From assembly GCF_006711645.1 (NCBI RefSeq), contig NZ_CP041247.1, positions 1,798,001 to 1,862,000 on the forward strand: DNA of 64,000 nucleotides, read 5' to 3'. The number at the start of each line of letters is the position of its first letter. Position 1 is the stretch's first letter. Shown here one piece after another: positions 39,116 to 48,535 of this stretch. The position numbers and the translations under genes were made by a program. The DNA is from Klebsiella electrica (GTDB lineage: Bacteria > Pseudomonadota > Gammaproteobacteria > Enterobacterales > Enterobacteriaceae). Below the pieces are notes generated by a model. It saw only the letters and a program-made list of their open reading frames with translations, did not search any database and was not told the origin of the DNA.

Positions 39116-41308
39116 ATGCCTAAGATAATTATTCTGATCCCGATCGACCAGGACGCGGGATTAACCAGCGTGAGCCTTGGTCTGTTGCGGGCAATTGAGC
39201 AACAGCGCATGACCTGTGCTTATTTTCGGCCTGTCGCACAGGAGACCCGGGATGTCATACCTGGCAATATGGCCAGCATGCTGGTTGGCTTAAATAGTAG
39301 TGCACATGTTATAGCGTCTTTTTCAGTCGCACATCTGAATCATGCTCTGCGCAGCGAACAACTTAATCTATTTCTGGAAGAGGTTATCTATCGTATTGAA
39401 AATCATGCTGAGGCGCAGACGGCTGATATTATCCTTGTTGAAGGCATCTATCCGGCTGACCATTTTCCTGGGGCCTACCAGATAAATGAGGCACTGGCGA
39501 AAACATCAGGCGCGGATGTGATTCTGGTTGCGTCTCAGGGCGGAGAAAGAATTATTGATATTAAGACGCGTGTTGAATGGGCGTGTGCCGCGATGCGTGG
39601 GTTAAAATCGCAAATTTCCGGGATTATCATCAATAGATATATTGTGCCGGATGATGAGGAGGGGGGGAGCGGGCCTTTACAGGCCACGACGCTTCGTTAT
39701 CCGGTGAATACCAGACATGATCACGTGATGCAGGTGCTGAGGGACTGTGCGCTGCCCATTATAGGCTGCATTCCGGCATGTAAAGAGCTGACGCTATTGC
39801 GGGCTGTTGATGTCGCCCGCGGGCTCGACGCATCAATAATTAATCCCGGCGATATGATGACTCGCCGGATACGTGAGACTGTTTTTTGCGGCCATGCGCT
39901 TTCGCATGTCATTGACTATTATCGCCCCGGCACATTGCTGGTCACGGCCGCAGATCGTCTGGATATTATTGCTTCCGTCTCGCTGGCCGCTATGGCAGGG
40001 ATTGAATTTGGCGCGCTGTTATTGCTGGGCGAAACTCACTTGTCTGTCAATATGGAAAGCTTGTGCCGCAAAGCGATGAAAAGTGGCTTGCCAGTGCTGG
40101 GTATTAAAAAAGAGAGCTGGCAGGTGTCGCAAAAACTTGCGGAGATAGGGATGGGACTGCCAGTGGATGATAGCGTCAGGATCAGAAATACCAGCCATTA
40201 TATCGCCGGTTATATTGACTGCGACTGGCTGGTGCGGTTGAAACATACGCCTGACCGACGCCTGCCGCTGACCCCGTCTCTCTTTCGTTATCGCATAGCA
40301 GAAATGGCCCGTCAGACGGTGCAGCGAATTATCCTGCCGGAAGGGGAAGAAATCCGCACGATTCAGGCGGCGACGATTTGCGCTGAAAGGGGGCTGGCGA
40401 CCTGTATTTTACTCGGTAAACCTGAACGGGTGCGCCGGATTGCCGAGCAGTCGCGATGTAAAATAAGTAAAAGTATTATTATTATCGATCCTGACAGCAT
40501 CAGGGAAAAATATCTTGACCGTCTGGTGGCGTTACGTGCAGGAAAAGGCATGGATGAGGTAAAAGCCCGGGAAAAGTTAATGGACCCCAACTATCTTGGA
40601 ACGATGATGCTGGAAAATGGCGATGCCGATGGTCTGGTATCTGGTGCCGGGCATACGACCGCCATGACGCTGACGCCCCCACTGCAGATCATTAAAACTG
40701 CGCCTGGGGTGTCGGGCGTCTCTTCAGTCTTTTTTATGTTACTGCCGGATCGTGTCCTGGTATACGGGGATTGTGCGGTTAATCCCTGTCCAGATGCCCA
40801 ACAGCTTGCTGATATTGCCATACAATCGGCACAAACCGCCCGAATATTCGGTATTGAGCCGAGAGTGGCCATGATCTCCTGGTCCACAGGCGAGTCCGGG
40901 CAGGGAAGTAGCGTCGATAAAGTCAGGGAAGCCACGCATATCGCCAGACGGAAAAGCCCCGGGTTGGTGATTGATGGCCCGTTACAATATGACGCGGCGG
41001 TGGTACGAAGTGTTGCGATGGCTAAAGCGCCTTGCTCACCGGTGGCTGGCAATGCCACTGTCCTCATCTTTCCCGACTTGAATACCGGGAATACGGCTTA
41101 TAAAGCAGTGCAGCGCTCGGCAGATGTCGTTGCAATGGGTCCCGTCTTACAGGGAATGCGTAAGCCAGTCAACGATCTTTCTCGCGGGGCGCTGGTGGAC
41201 GATATCGTTTATACCATTGCGCTGACCGCTATTCAGGCACAACAGGTAGATAAGGTCGCCCGGGAAGCGACCCTGACCGTCAGTGGCGAATGCATTCAAT
41301 CGTTGTGA
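39116..41308 (+). CDS. Phosphate acetyltransferase, long form (second Pta)
   Basis: 730 residues, slightly longer than the housekeeping Pta (714). N-terminal P-loop-like dethiobiotin-synthetase fold (1-200), DRTGG-type middle domain (about 230-370) and C-terminal PTA catalytic domain (about 395-725) with SGAGHTTAMTLTPPLQ, YGDCAVNPCPDAQQLADIAIQ and DGPLQYDAAV; the end, MRKPVNDLSRGALVDDIVYTIALTAIQ, is typical. It converts acetyl-CoA to acetyl phosphate, which AckA turns into acetate and ATP. As a dedicated second copy behind aldehyde and alcohol dehydrogenases it completes ethanol or acetaldehyde to acetyl phosphate. The N-terminal domain is more divergent than the catalytic one. Confidence 0.9.
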   Translation: MPKIIILIPIDQDAGLTSVSLGLLRAIEQQRMTCAYFRPVAQETRDVIPGNMASMLVGLNSSAHVIASFSVAHLNHALRSEQLNLFLEEVIYRIENHAEAQTADIILVEGIYPADHFPGAYQINEALAKTSGADVILVASQGGERIIDIKTRVEWACAAMRGLKSQISGIIINRYIVPDDEEGGSGPLQATTLRYPVNTRHDHVMQVLRDCALPIIGCIPACKELTLLRAVDVARGLDASIINPGDMMTRRIRETVFCGHALSHVIDYYRPGTLLVTAADRLDIIASVSLAAMAGIEFGALLLLGETHLSVNMESLCRKAMKSGLPVLGIKKESWQVSQKLAEIGMGLPVDDSVRIRNTSHYIAGYIDCDWLVRLKHTPDRRLPLTPSLFRYRIAEMARQTVQRIILPEGEEIRTIQAATICAERGLATCILLGKPERVRRIAEQSRCKISKSIIIIDPDSIREKYLDRLVALRAGKGMDEVKAREKLMDPNYLGTMMLENGDADGLVSGAGHTTAMTLTPPLQIIKTAPGVSGVSSVFFMLLPDRVLVYGDCAVNPCPDAQQLADIAIQSAQTARIFGIEPRVAMISWSTGESGQGSSVDKVREATHIARRKSPGLVIDGPLQYDAAVVRSVAMAKAPCSPVAGNATVLIFPDLNTGNTAYKAVQRSADVVAMGPVLQGMRKPVNDLSRGALVDDIVYTIALTAIQAQQVDKVAREATLTVSGECIQSL

Positions 41309-41336
41309 TTGGCGCTCCGCTATTCTTCAGGTTAAT

Positions 41337-42212
41337 TTATTTGCTGGCGAATAGCGGAAGAATTTCTGGTTTTGTTAATTGATATTGTTTAGGTGTAATG
41401 CCATATTCTTGTTTGAAAATTTTAATATAGTGAGAGATGTTTTCAAAACCTAACTCATAGGCAGTATCCGTCACAGACATTTTCTGTAAATACTCAAGGG
41501 ATTTTCTTAGGCGAAGTTTTTTTATATAGTCTCTGGGCGTCAGTAAAGTGATGGTTTTAAATTTTTGACTGAATAATGACAGCGACATATCGACACTCTC
41601 GGCGATTTCAGAAATTGACATCCGATTACCCTCTGAAGAGTTCATAATACGAATCGCTTTATTTATCGGATGTTTCTGGTGATGGTGAATGATTTCATGA
41701 CATCCTTTTATCTTAATTAATTCATAGATGATCTCCTGGCTGGTCAGCCCGAGCAAAAAATCGATGTTAACATCCTCTTCGATGATGATTTGCTGCGTTC
41801 TGCGATGTAGCGAGCAGAGTCGGTCGGTTAACGTCTCCAGCCGGAAGGCCGAATAAGAGATCTCCTGGACCGCGTCAATTCTAAGTATGTCAGATACTTT
41901 CTGATATACCTCATCAATGATCTCATCATTAAATTCATAAACCAGGGCTTTGGTATATTCTGTCATTGACATGAATACGGTGGAATGCGGCGGCAGGAGA
42001 ACAAATTGTTTATGGTTATAAACGAATCGTTCAGAGTTATTAATGCTGACTTCTTTGCTACCCTGGATAATCGTACAGAGCCGTGCTGAATCATAAGAGC
42101 GATACTCATCGCTAAAATTCTTTGGCAGGTCATAATAAAGTAAATTGACATTGCTGGTTGGCAATGAAAACTGTGTTTCATCGGTTCGATTGAAGCTTTG
42201 AATTCTGAACAC
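41337..42212 (-). CDS. AraC-family regulator
   Basis: 291 residues from the GTG at 42212, chosen because AGGAGG lies 8 bases upstream; a TTG-initiated extension to 42239 has no site. N-terminal sensor domain (1-190, no recognised fold name) and C-terminal double helix-turn-helix (about 195-285: MSISEIAESVDMSLSLFSQKFKTI ... VTDTAYELGFENISHYIKIFKQEYGITPKQY). Convergent with the dehydrogenase-Pta operon and its likely regulator. Also next to fyuA, but it does not resemble YbtA in position or length. Confidence 0.88.
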   Translation of the reverse strand: MFRIQSFNRTDETQFSLPTSNVNLLYYDLPKNFSDEYRSYDSARLCTIIQGSKEVSINNSERFVYNHKQFVLLPPHSTVFMSMTEYTKALVYEFNDEIIDEVYQKVSDILRIDAVQEISYSAFRLETLTDRLCSLHRRTQQIIIEEDVNIDFLLGLTSQEIIYELIKIKGCHEIIHHHQKHPINKAIRIMNSSEGNRMSISEIAESVDMSLSLFSQKFKTITLLTPRDYIKKLRLRKSLEYLQKMSVTDTAYELGFENISHYIKIFKQEYGITPKQYQLTKPEILPLFASK

Positions 42213-42555
42213 GATCCCTGCCTCCTGAAACGATATCAATCAGTATTACTGAAATACCCAGTCTTACTGAAATACCGAAGAAATAAAACATTCCGTTAAA
42301 GAGTATAGCAGCGAATGATTAAAAGTAGCTATCATCTTCGGCGATCGTTGGCTACCTTTTTTCGCCGGATGACAGGTATGTCCGGGAATCAGTCATCGTT
42401 TTTTACATTGTCGGATAAATCAATAAAGCCGTGCCGGCATAAACTGTGAGAGATTCGATGGGGCACTGGCCCTGCGGACTTCCAGATGTACGGCCGTGTA
42501 TGGTGACTCAGTGCTTGCTCTATAGCATAAACAAGGAGGGAGGATAATTTTTTGA
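42213..42555. other. Intergenic region between AraC regulator and the AraC-like remnant
   Basis: Contains the AraC gene promoter region (two near-identical short stretches with GTATTACTGAAATAC / GTCTTACTGAAATAC at about 42242-42273) and then non-coding sequence. No terminator is clear. Confidence 0.35.
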
Positions 42556-42662
42556 ATGCATGATAAAAACGACTGCTGGAATCAAAACCTGATGCGAACA
42601 TGATATCCAGAATAGGTTTATCTGTATCACTCAGAAGCGCTCGCGCATAATTGTAATATACT
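42556..42662 (-). pseudogene. Remnant of an AraC/Ada-type HTH regulator
   Basis: The minus strand reads YYNYARALLSDTDKPILDI and then MFASGFDSSSRFYHAFKKL, which is the second helix-turn-helix region of AraC/Ada-type regulators (PILDIA..GFDSSSRFY). No start, no first helix-turn-helix and no complete end are present, so it is a fragment left over from rearrangement. Confidence 0.5.
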
Positions 42663-42870
42663 GTTTAATAGTAACTTGATTTGGCTGCGTCAAAAGTAAC
42701 GTTTCTGAGCGTTACAGTCAGTGGTCGGATTCATCGGAATATACATTTGCGATAGCCTATTCAGAGAGAGGCATGATATGGGGGCTGTCATATCAGAATA
42801 CCTAAATCATTCCTAATAGATCTTGTTGTCGAGAAAAGAATAATTTTTGTCAATTTCAAAAAGAAAATTG

Positions 42871-42897
42871 GCAGGGATGCGGTCACCGCATCCCTGC
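42871..42897 (-). terminator. Terminator after fyuA
   Basis: Arms GCAGGGATGCGGT / ACCGCATCCCTGC with a 1-nt centre, 9 bases beyond the fyuA stop, followed on the minus strand by a T-rich run. Ends the fyuA transcript. Confidence 0.88.
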
Positions 42898-42905
42898 ATT
42901 AATTC

Positions 42906-44927
42906 TTAGAAGAAATCAATTCGCGTATTGATACCGACGGTGCGCCCCATATTGATCTGCGCGACGGCGCTGCTGCCGTTCATATAGCCATAGGTGCGGT
43001 AACGACGATCGAACAGGTTATCGACATAAACGGAAATATTCATCCGTTCAGTCGCCTGCCAGCCCAGGCTGCTATCCAGGGTGGCGTAAGCGCCTTGCCG
43101 CAGCTGGTTGTCGCCATCGAAATAATGCGGCCCGACAAGATTGACCGCCAGTCGGGGCATCAGCGCCCCATAGCGGGTATCGATCATGCCGTTTACGCTG
43201 CTTCCTGCGCCATAACGCGGTACGAACGGCACCCGGTTACCGCGATACAGCTCACTGTCATTGGTGAATTCGGAACGGATCGCGTTGCCATTGATATCCC
43301 ATGACCAGCCCGGTGCGAACCGCCATTTTGCTTCAAGCTCAACGCCGGTGGCGTCGGCTTTCCCCGCATTGCTTAAAGTTTGCATCCCGACCGGACCAGA
43401 GTAGAGCTGCATGTCTTTGGTATGGGTATAAAACGTTGCGGCTTGTAGCGTAACATCGGCGGTTTGGTAGCGAGTGCCAAGCTCATAGTTAATAGATTTC
43501 TCTGCCATGAACGGTTTGGCATCAAGACCCGCCGTAGGCACAATATTATATCCGGAAGGTTTATATCCCTGGGCTACGCGGGTATACACTCTCCAGTCTT
43601 CGGCCAGCATATAGCCTGCGGAGAGTTGCCCGAGCACCCGATCGTCATTGCTCTTACCTTGGTCGCCAAATGGGCTACCGAGCACGCTGCCGTGATATTG
43701 CGTGCTGGCCTTATCATGTGAGAAGCGAACGCCGCCACCGATATCAAAACGATCGCTTAAATGCCAGGTCAGGTCACCGTAGGCGGCCAGAGTTTCAGCG
43801 CTGGTATAGCCGGTGCTGCTTAAATAAGGCATTGTCGGCATGTCGTAAGCTGAATTTAACTTCTCGCGGGTGTTCTGCCGATACAGGCCAAACACCATAT
43901 CAAAGGTACGCGCATCGCCCAGGGTTGCGGCGCGCAGCTCCTGCACATCCTGATTCCAGCGCTGAGGCATATTGACGATTAACGAACCGGAAGGGAAGGT
44001 GCGCGAATAATCCTGCTGCTGCCAGGCGCTTATCAGGTTGAAAACCCAGTCGTCGGTGATGTATTTCCCACTCAGGGTCTGGCTGTCAGTGCAGCGCCGT
44101 ATGTACGGGTCTGGAGAACCCTTGCCGAGCGACAGCTTACGGCTCTTAATATCATTCCATGCCACATAGGCATCCTGGGTGGCGCGAGTACATTCGCGCG
44201 AGACGGAAAAACCCATCTCCCAGGGCCGATCGTCCGGCGCCAGACGCAGTTTCACATTCCCTATGCTGGCGCGGGTGCCACCTAGATCATCGCTTCCCGT
44301 CGCGGGGTTAATCATCTCACCATCATCAACCTGGCGTAACAGAGTGACGCTACCGTACAGCAGGCCATCCTCAATGGGGCCACTCAGGTTGAATTTGCTA
44401 CGATAACTGTCGCGGCTGCTGACGCCACCTTCAATATAGCCGCGAAGCGTGCTGTCCGGCTGCCGGGTGACGATGTTGATAATCCCGCCCTGAGCGCTTT
44501 TGCCGTATAACGTTCCCTGCGGGCCACGCAGCAGCTCCACGCTTTGTACATCGGTTAGCGCCTGGATGGTGTTAGTGGAAAGCTGAGGGACGCCATCGAC
44601 ATACAGGGTGACGGCAGGGTTATAAAAGTCCTGGGCTGAAGAGATGCCACGTAGCGAGATCGTTGAAAAAAGCATGTTGCCGCTATTTTCAATATTGAGC
44701 CCGGGCAAGACTCTGGGGAGTTTGTCGCTGGCGGTCACGCCGGCGTCGCTTAACTCCGGCGCGCTGACAACGGTAGAAGAGACATTGTTGGCTGAGGCCG
44801 AACGAGAAGATTGTTTACTGGCGGTGACCACCATCGTGCTTTCGTCCGGCTGTGAAGTTTGGGCATGGGCAATGGCAGGAAGCAAAAATCCTCCCAGAAC
44901 CAGAGGATAAAACTGTGTCATTTTCAT
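42906..44927 (-). CDS. fyuA: Yersiniabactin/pesticin outer-membrane receptor FyuA
   Basis: 673-residue TonB-dependent receptor. Start MKMTQFYPL at 44927 gives a signal peptide ending HAQ (1-22); the longer frame to 44996 is rejected. TonB box in STMVVTASK (about 32-40), plug domain (about 45-160, with ELLRGPQGTLYGKSAQGGIINIVT), then a 22-strand barrel ending in phenylalanine (TRIDFF). Imports Fe-yersiniabactin and is the pesticin receptor. Length equals Yersinia FyuA as remembered, but many substitutions against the remembered Y. pestis sequence are visible. A Fur box lies upstream. All key regions intact. Confidence 0.97.
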   Translation of the reverse strand: MKMTQFYPLVLGGFLLPAIAHAQTSQPDESTMVVTASKQSSRSASANNVSSTVVSAPELSDAGVTASDKLPRVLPGLNIENSGNMLFSTISLRGISSAQDFYNPAVTLYVDGVPQLSTNTIQALTDVQSVELLRGPQGTLYGKSAQGGIINIVTRQPDSTLRGYIEGGVSSRDSYRSKFNLSGPIEDGLLYGSVTLLRQVDDGEMINPATGSDDLGGTRASIGNVKLRLAPDDRPWEMGFSVSRECTRATQDAYVAWNDIKSRKLSLGKGSPDPYIRRCTDSQTLSGKYITDDWVFNLISAWQQQDYSRTFPSGSLIVNMPQRWNQDVQELRAATLGDARTFDMVFGLYRQNTREKLNSAYDMPTMPYLSSTGYTSAETLAAYGDLTWHLSDRFDIGGGVRFSHDKASTQYHGSVLGSPFGDQGKSNDDRVLGQLSAGYMLAEDWRVYTRVAQGYKPSGYNIVPTAGLDAKPFMAEKSINYELGTRYQTADVTLQAATFYTHTKDMQLYSGPVGMQTLSNAGKADATGVELEAKWRFAPGWSWDINGNAIRSEFTNDSELYRGNRVPFVPRYGAGSSVNGMIDTRYGALMPRLAVNLVGPHYFDGDNQLRQGAYATLDSSLGWQATERMNISVYVDNLFDRRYRTYGYMNGSSAVAQINMGRTVGINTRIDFF

Positions 44928-44981
44928 TGTTATGAGTCCCTGTAAAACGGCGAAGCGCCAAAATACCGACAATATTGAGTT

Positions 44982-44999
44982 GAAAATGATAACCATTTC
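44982..44999 (-). promoter_or_regulatory. Fur box upstream of fyuA
   Basis: GAAAATGATAACCATTTC is a good match to the Fur consensus (GATAATGATAATCATTATC). It lies about 55 bases before the fyuA start in the 129-base gap between fyuA and ybtE, so fyuA has its own iron-repressed promoter, as in Yersinia. Confidence 0.85.
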
Positions 45000-45056
45000 T
45001 AATCGAGCTGCTACCCGAAACGGGTTTATTTCAACCTGTTTTGGGTAGGGTTACGC

Positions 45057-46634
45057 TTATTGGGCAGAATGGTGATAGCGGTCGATGGCGAGAGCCGTCA
45101 GGCGCTTTTTGTCTATCTTGCCGACGGCGGTGAGCGGCCAGTGGTTCAGGAACTCGATTTGGTCAGGGATTTTCCACGCGCTGAGCCCCATACTGGTCAA
45201 CTGTTGACGTAGCTGCTGATAGTCAGATGGTGTTTGTTGCGCGATGATAAATGCGCAAATCCGCTCGCCAAGTAGCGTGTCCGGCGCGGCGACCACGGCG
45301 CAATCCTTCACCTCTTCTAAACGCATCAATGCCGATTCGACTTCCGCCGCGGCGATTTTTTCTCCGGCACGATTGATCTGCTCTTTTAGGCGCCCCTCAA
45401 CGCACAGGTTTCCCGCCTCATCCAGCCTGAGATTGTCACCAGTGCGGTAAAACCCCTGCGCATTAAAGGCGTGCGCGTTGTGAGCAGGAGCGCGGTAATA
45501 GCCCGAAATGGTGTAAGGGCCGCGTGTTAACAACTGCCCGATCTCGCCCGGCGCGACGTCGTTCTCGTTTTCATCAACGATTCGGATTTGATCCTCGGGA
45601 GACAACGGACGTCCCTGGCTGTGGAGAACGGTGGTTCGCGGATCGTCCAGCCGGGTAAAACAGAGCAGCCCTTCCGCCATACCGAAGACCTGTTGCAAGG
45701 TGCAGTCAAAGGTGGCGATAACCTGCTCAGCAAGCGTCGGGTCGAGCCGGGCGCCGCCCACCTGAATGACGCGCAGAGAGGAGAGATCGCTCTCTTCCCA
45801 CTCCCTGGCCTGCACCCATAATTGCGCCAGTGCCGGAACCAGGGCGACGTGAGTCACTCCTTCCTGCGCGATTAAAGGCATTACCTCATCACAGCTGGCG
45901 CTGTCGGTCAGCACCACTTTTCCGCCGCAGGCAAGCGTACCCAGAATGCCGGGACAGGCCAGCGGAAAGTTATGCGCCACCGGGAGGACGGCGAGATATA
46001 CGCTCTGTTGACTGATGCTGCACAGTTCAGCAGACGCGCTGAAGTTATAGCTATAGTCAGCATGTCGGCGCGGGATGAGTTTGGGCGTGCCGGTTGTGCC
46101 GCCTGAAAGCAGCAGCAACGCGGTGTCGGAAACATCAGGCTGCGGCCACGCCTGTCGCTCACCGTGAAGGGAGAAGAGTGGCGTAAAATCGTCTCCTGCG
46201 CGCTCCTCTACAACCAGAATATGACGTAAGCAGGCGTGTTTGTGCGCCATCTGTCGGGCCAGCTCTGCGTGGTTTTCCCCGTGAATAACGTAAGCGACGG
46301 GTTGAGCCAGCTCAATCAGCGCGTCGATATCCAGCGCCCGTTGGGAGGGCATCGCCAGCACGGGGATAACGCCCAGTCTTAACAAGGCGAACAGCAGGGT
46401 AACAAACGCGTTGCCGTTAGGAAGCTGCACAATCACATGCTCCCCCGAACGCAAACCCAGTGATGACAGACCTGCGGCAAGTCCGTCGACCCGTGCATCA
46501 AGCGCGCTGTAGGTAAGTGAACCCTGTGCATCAACGACGGCAATTCGCGAGGCATAGCGGACCGCCCAGTGGCGCAACTGCTCGGCAATGGGGAAGGGAT
46601 ACGGTTTAATCAGAGATTCAAAAGAAGAATGCAT
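45057..46634 (-). CDS. ybtE: Salicyl-AMP ligase YbtE
   Basis: 525 residues. Adenylates salicylate and loads it on the HMWP2 aryl carrier, the first step of yersiniabactin assembly. ANL fold: LLLSGGTTGTPKLIPRRHADY (P-loop, about 170-190), QVFGMAEGLLCFTR (about 305), GFYRTGDNLRLD and the C-terminal catalytic Lys in PLTAVGKIDKKR. The ATG has AAGGTGA close upstream. It lies 3 bases after the ybtT stop and is the last biosynthetic gene of the operon. Same length as Yersinia YbtE. Confidence 0.95.
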   Translation of the reverse strand: MHSSFESLIKPYPFPIAEQLRHWAVRYASRIAVVDAQGSLTYSALDARVDGLAAGLSSLGLRSGEHVIVQLPNGNAFVTLLFALLRLGVIPVLAMPSQRALDIDALIELAQPVAYVIHGENHAELARQMAHKHACLRHILVVEERAGDDFTPLFSLHGERQAWPQPDVSDTALLLLSGGTTGTPKLIPRRHADYSYNFSASAELCSISQQSVYLAVLPVAHNFPLACPGILGTLACGGKVVLTDSASCDEVMPLIAQEGVTHVALVPALAQLWVQAREWEESDLSSLRVIQVGGARLDPTLAEQVIATFDCTLQQVFGMAEGLLCFTRLDDPRTTVLHSQGRPLSPEDQIRIVDENENDVAPGEIGQLLTRGPYTISGYYRAPAHNAHAFNAQGFYRTGDNLRLDEAGNLCVEGRLKEQINRAGEKIAAAEVESALMRLEEVKDCAVVAAPDTLLGERICAFIIAQQTPSDYQQLRQQLTSMGLSAWKIPDQIEFLNHWPLTAVGKIDKKRLTALAIDRYHHSAQ

Positions 46635-46637
46635 ACA

Positions 46638-47438
46638 TCACCTTTCTAAAATGCTGGGCCGTTTTTGCAAAGCGGTCATTGCAGAAAATGCGTGGGGAAA
46701 ATGGCGGACAATCTGCGTAAAAAAAGATCGGGATTGTTGAAGGGGATAGAAATGGTCGCCGTCAATCACGACCGGGCCTGTAACGTGGCGCAGCCACTGA
46801 TGCCAGGCATCGACCTGTTGCCAGGAGGCTTCGCGATCGTGGCTGCCGCACAATAACAGTGTGGGCGTGTGCAGGGTGGGACAGACATCGGGCGAGTCGT
46901 AGTGATAGCTCTCGGTGGCGTAAAAATCAGCGCGCAGAAGAGGAAGAAACAGCGACATTAATTCCTGGTTTTTCTGCAGTTCAGGAGAACATCCGCCAAT
47001 GTCTATCAGCTCAGCGATAAAGTCAGCATCATCGCGGTGGCTGAGCTGGCGTTCAGAACGCAGATGCGGGGCATGGCACCCGGAAATAATCAGTCCTTGC
47101 GGCGCATGCCCCCGCTGTTCCAGAAGTCGGCAGGTTTCAAACGCCACCTGAGCGCCCATGCTGTGCCCGGCGAGTAAAAGCGGTGTATCAGGCGATAGCG
47201 TCTCTTCCAGTTCGTTGGCCAGCAGCTCCGCCAGTTGCATAATGCTTCTGACCAGCGCCAGATGGCGAAGGCGATCGCGCCCCGGCCAGATCACCAGGGA
47301 AAGGGCGCAGTTCGCCATTTGAGCATCTCGCCAGTGGCGAAACGCGCTACTGCTGCCACCAGCGAAAGGGCACATGACCAGATGCGCAGTATTGGCGCTC
47401 CGGGCGGGCCACAGCGGGATACACATTGTAGATTGCAT
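46638..47438 (-). CDS. ybtT: Type II thioesterase YbtT
   Basis: 266 residues from the ATG at 47438, which overlaps the ybtU stop (TGATG); a GTG just upstream is also in frame. Alpha/beta hydrolase thioesterase: CPFAGGSSSAFRHW near the N-terminus, nucleophile Ser in LLAGHSMGAQVAFE (about 92-105), and His in DGDHFYPLQQ. Removes misprimed or stalled intermediates from the synthetase. Preceded by AAGGAGG. Confidence 0.95.
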   Translation of the reverse strand: MQSTMCIPLWPARSANTAHLVMCPFAGGSSSAFRHWRDAQMANCALSLVIWPGRDRLRHLALVRSIMQLAELLANELEETLSPDTPLLLAGHSMGAQVAFETCRLLEQRGHAPQGLIISGCHAPHLRSERQLSHRDDADFIAELIDIGGCSPELQKNQELMSLFLPLLRADFYATESYHYDSPDVCPTLHTPTLLLCGSHDREASWQQVDAWHQWLRHVTGPVVIDGDHFYPLQQSRSFFTQIVRHFPHAFSAMTALQKRPSILER

Positions 47439-48535
47439 CACAGCGCCTCCTTATCATCGGTGTAGAAACCGACTAAGCGGTCGTGGTGCGGCGGCGTAAG
47501 GCGTCTGATCTCCGCGCTGCCAGCCTTACGTAATATCTGCTGCCATAAACGGGATAGCGCTATCTGATGAGCACTGTGGCAGGCCGCTGGCGGATGTTCG
47601 CCCGCCAGATGGCCGCACAGCTGTTGCAGCAGCCAACTGACGCCCTCCGGCCCGGCGCTTTCGCAACAGTCACGCCAGTTCAGAGGGGCTACGCTGCGCG
47701 TCAGACCGGGTGGGTCGCGCAGGATCTCCGGCCTGCGATAGAGGCTGTGGGCGTTCTCCTGATGGTCTGCGACAAACAGGCTGGATGACCAGATGACGGG
47801 GCCGTAGCTCGCCTCCAGCGAAAGGTGGCCTTCCGGCCAGCCCAGCAGCAGACGGTGCATAATAAGACTATGCATATCCGGATCCTCAGGGTCGAGATAG
47901 CGCTGAAGCAGCAGGCAGGCTTCTCCTTCCGGCCAGCAGAGTTTCAGGCAGTGAAAATCATTAAAGCTGCCGACCACGTCGCACTCTACGGTGGCGGCAT
48001 CCACGCCCAGCGCCAGCAGCAACAAATCCAGGGTCGAGTAGAGCAACTGTCGGCTGGTGGTGGCGTGGACTACCGGCGGCGCCTTCGCCAGGCAGCGCCG
48101 CAGCTGCTGCGCATCGCGAAGCCATGTGCGTCCTGCAGGCGTATGCGGATAAAACGTGTTGACCCAATAGCAGCAGCCCTGTTCCTGCGCCAGCGTTTGT
48201 AATGAACTGATGTCATCCGGATGGAGGGGATGCTCCTGAATAACGTGCACACCGCGCGTCAGAAAGTGTCTGGCAAGCTGCGTACCGGTGCCACCGGCGA
48301 CGGTCGAACGCACGACAATACAGGCAATATCCGGCATCTCGGTTATCTGTTCCGGCGAGGTATACAGCGGAATGCCAAACGCATGGGCCAGCTCTCTTGA
48401 GCGGGCGCTTCCCTGCGCCAGCAGGCCAACCAGTTCCAGCCCCTCCGGGGGCTGCATAAAGGCATTCAGGTACATTTCGCCAAATTTGGCGCCCACAATC
48501 AGTACGCGTTGTTTTGGGGAGGCAGACGGCATCAT
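47438..48535 (-). CDS. ybtU: Thiazolinyl imide reductase YbtU
   Basis: 365 residues. NADPH-dependent reductase of the Gfo/Idh-like fold that reduces the middle thiazoline ring to thiazolidine during yersiniabactin assembly on HMWP1/2. Rossmann start VLIVGAKFGEMYLNAF (about 10-25), IACIVVRSTVAGG, HVIQEHPLHPDDI. The start overlaps the irp1 stop (ATGA), indicating translational coupling. Length as in Yersinia. Confidence 0.95.
   Translation of the reverse strand: MMPSASPKQRVLIVGAKFGEMYLNAFMQPPEGLELVGLLAQGSARSRELAHAFGIPLYTSPEQITEMPDIACIVVRSTVAGGTGTQLARHFLTRGVHVIQEHPLHPDDISSLQTLAQEQGCCYWVNTFYPHTPAGRTWLRDAQQLRRCLAKAPPVVHATTSRQLLYSTLDLLLLALGVDAATVECDVVGSFNDFHCLKLCWPEGEACLLLQRYLDPEDPDMHSLIMHRLLLGWPEGHLSLEASYGPVIWSSSLFVADHQENAHSLYRRPEILRDPPGLTRSVAPLNWRDCCESAGPEGVSWLLQQLCGHLAGEHPPAACHSAHQIALSRLWQQILRKAGSAEIRRLTPPHHDRLVGFYTDDKEAL

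Noticed and set aside
44928..44996. Longer N-terminus for FyuA
   Set aside because: It would run through the Fur box and bury the signal peptide; the internal ATG gives the standard 673-residue protein.
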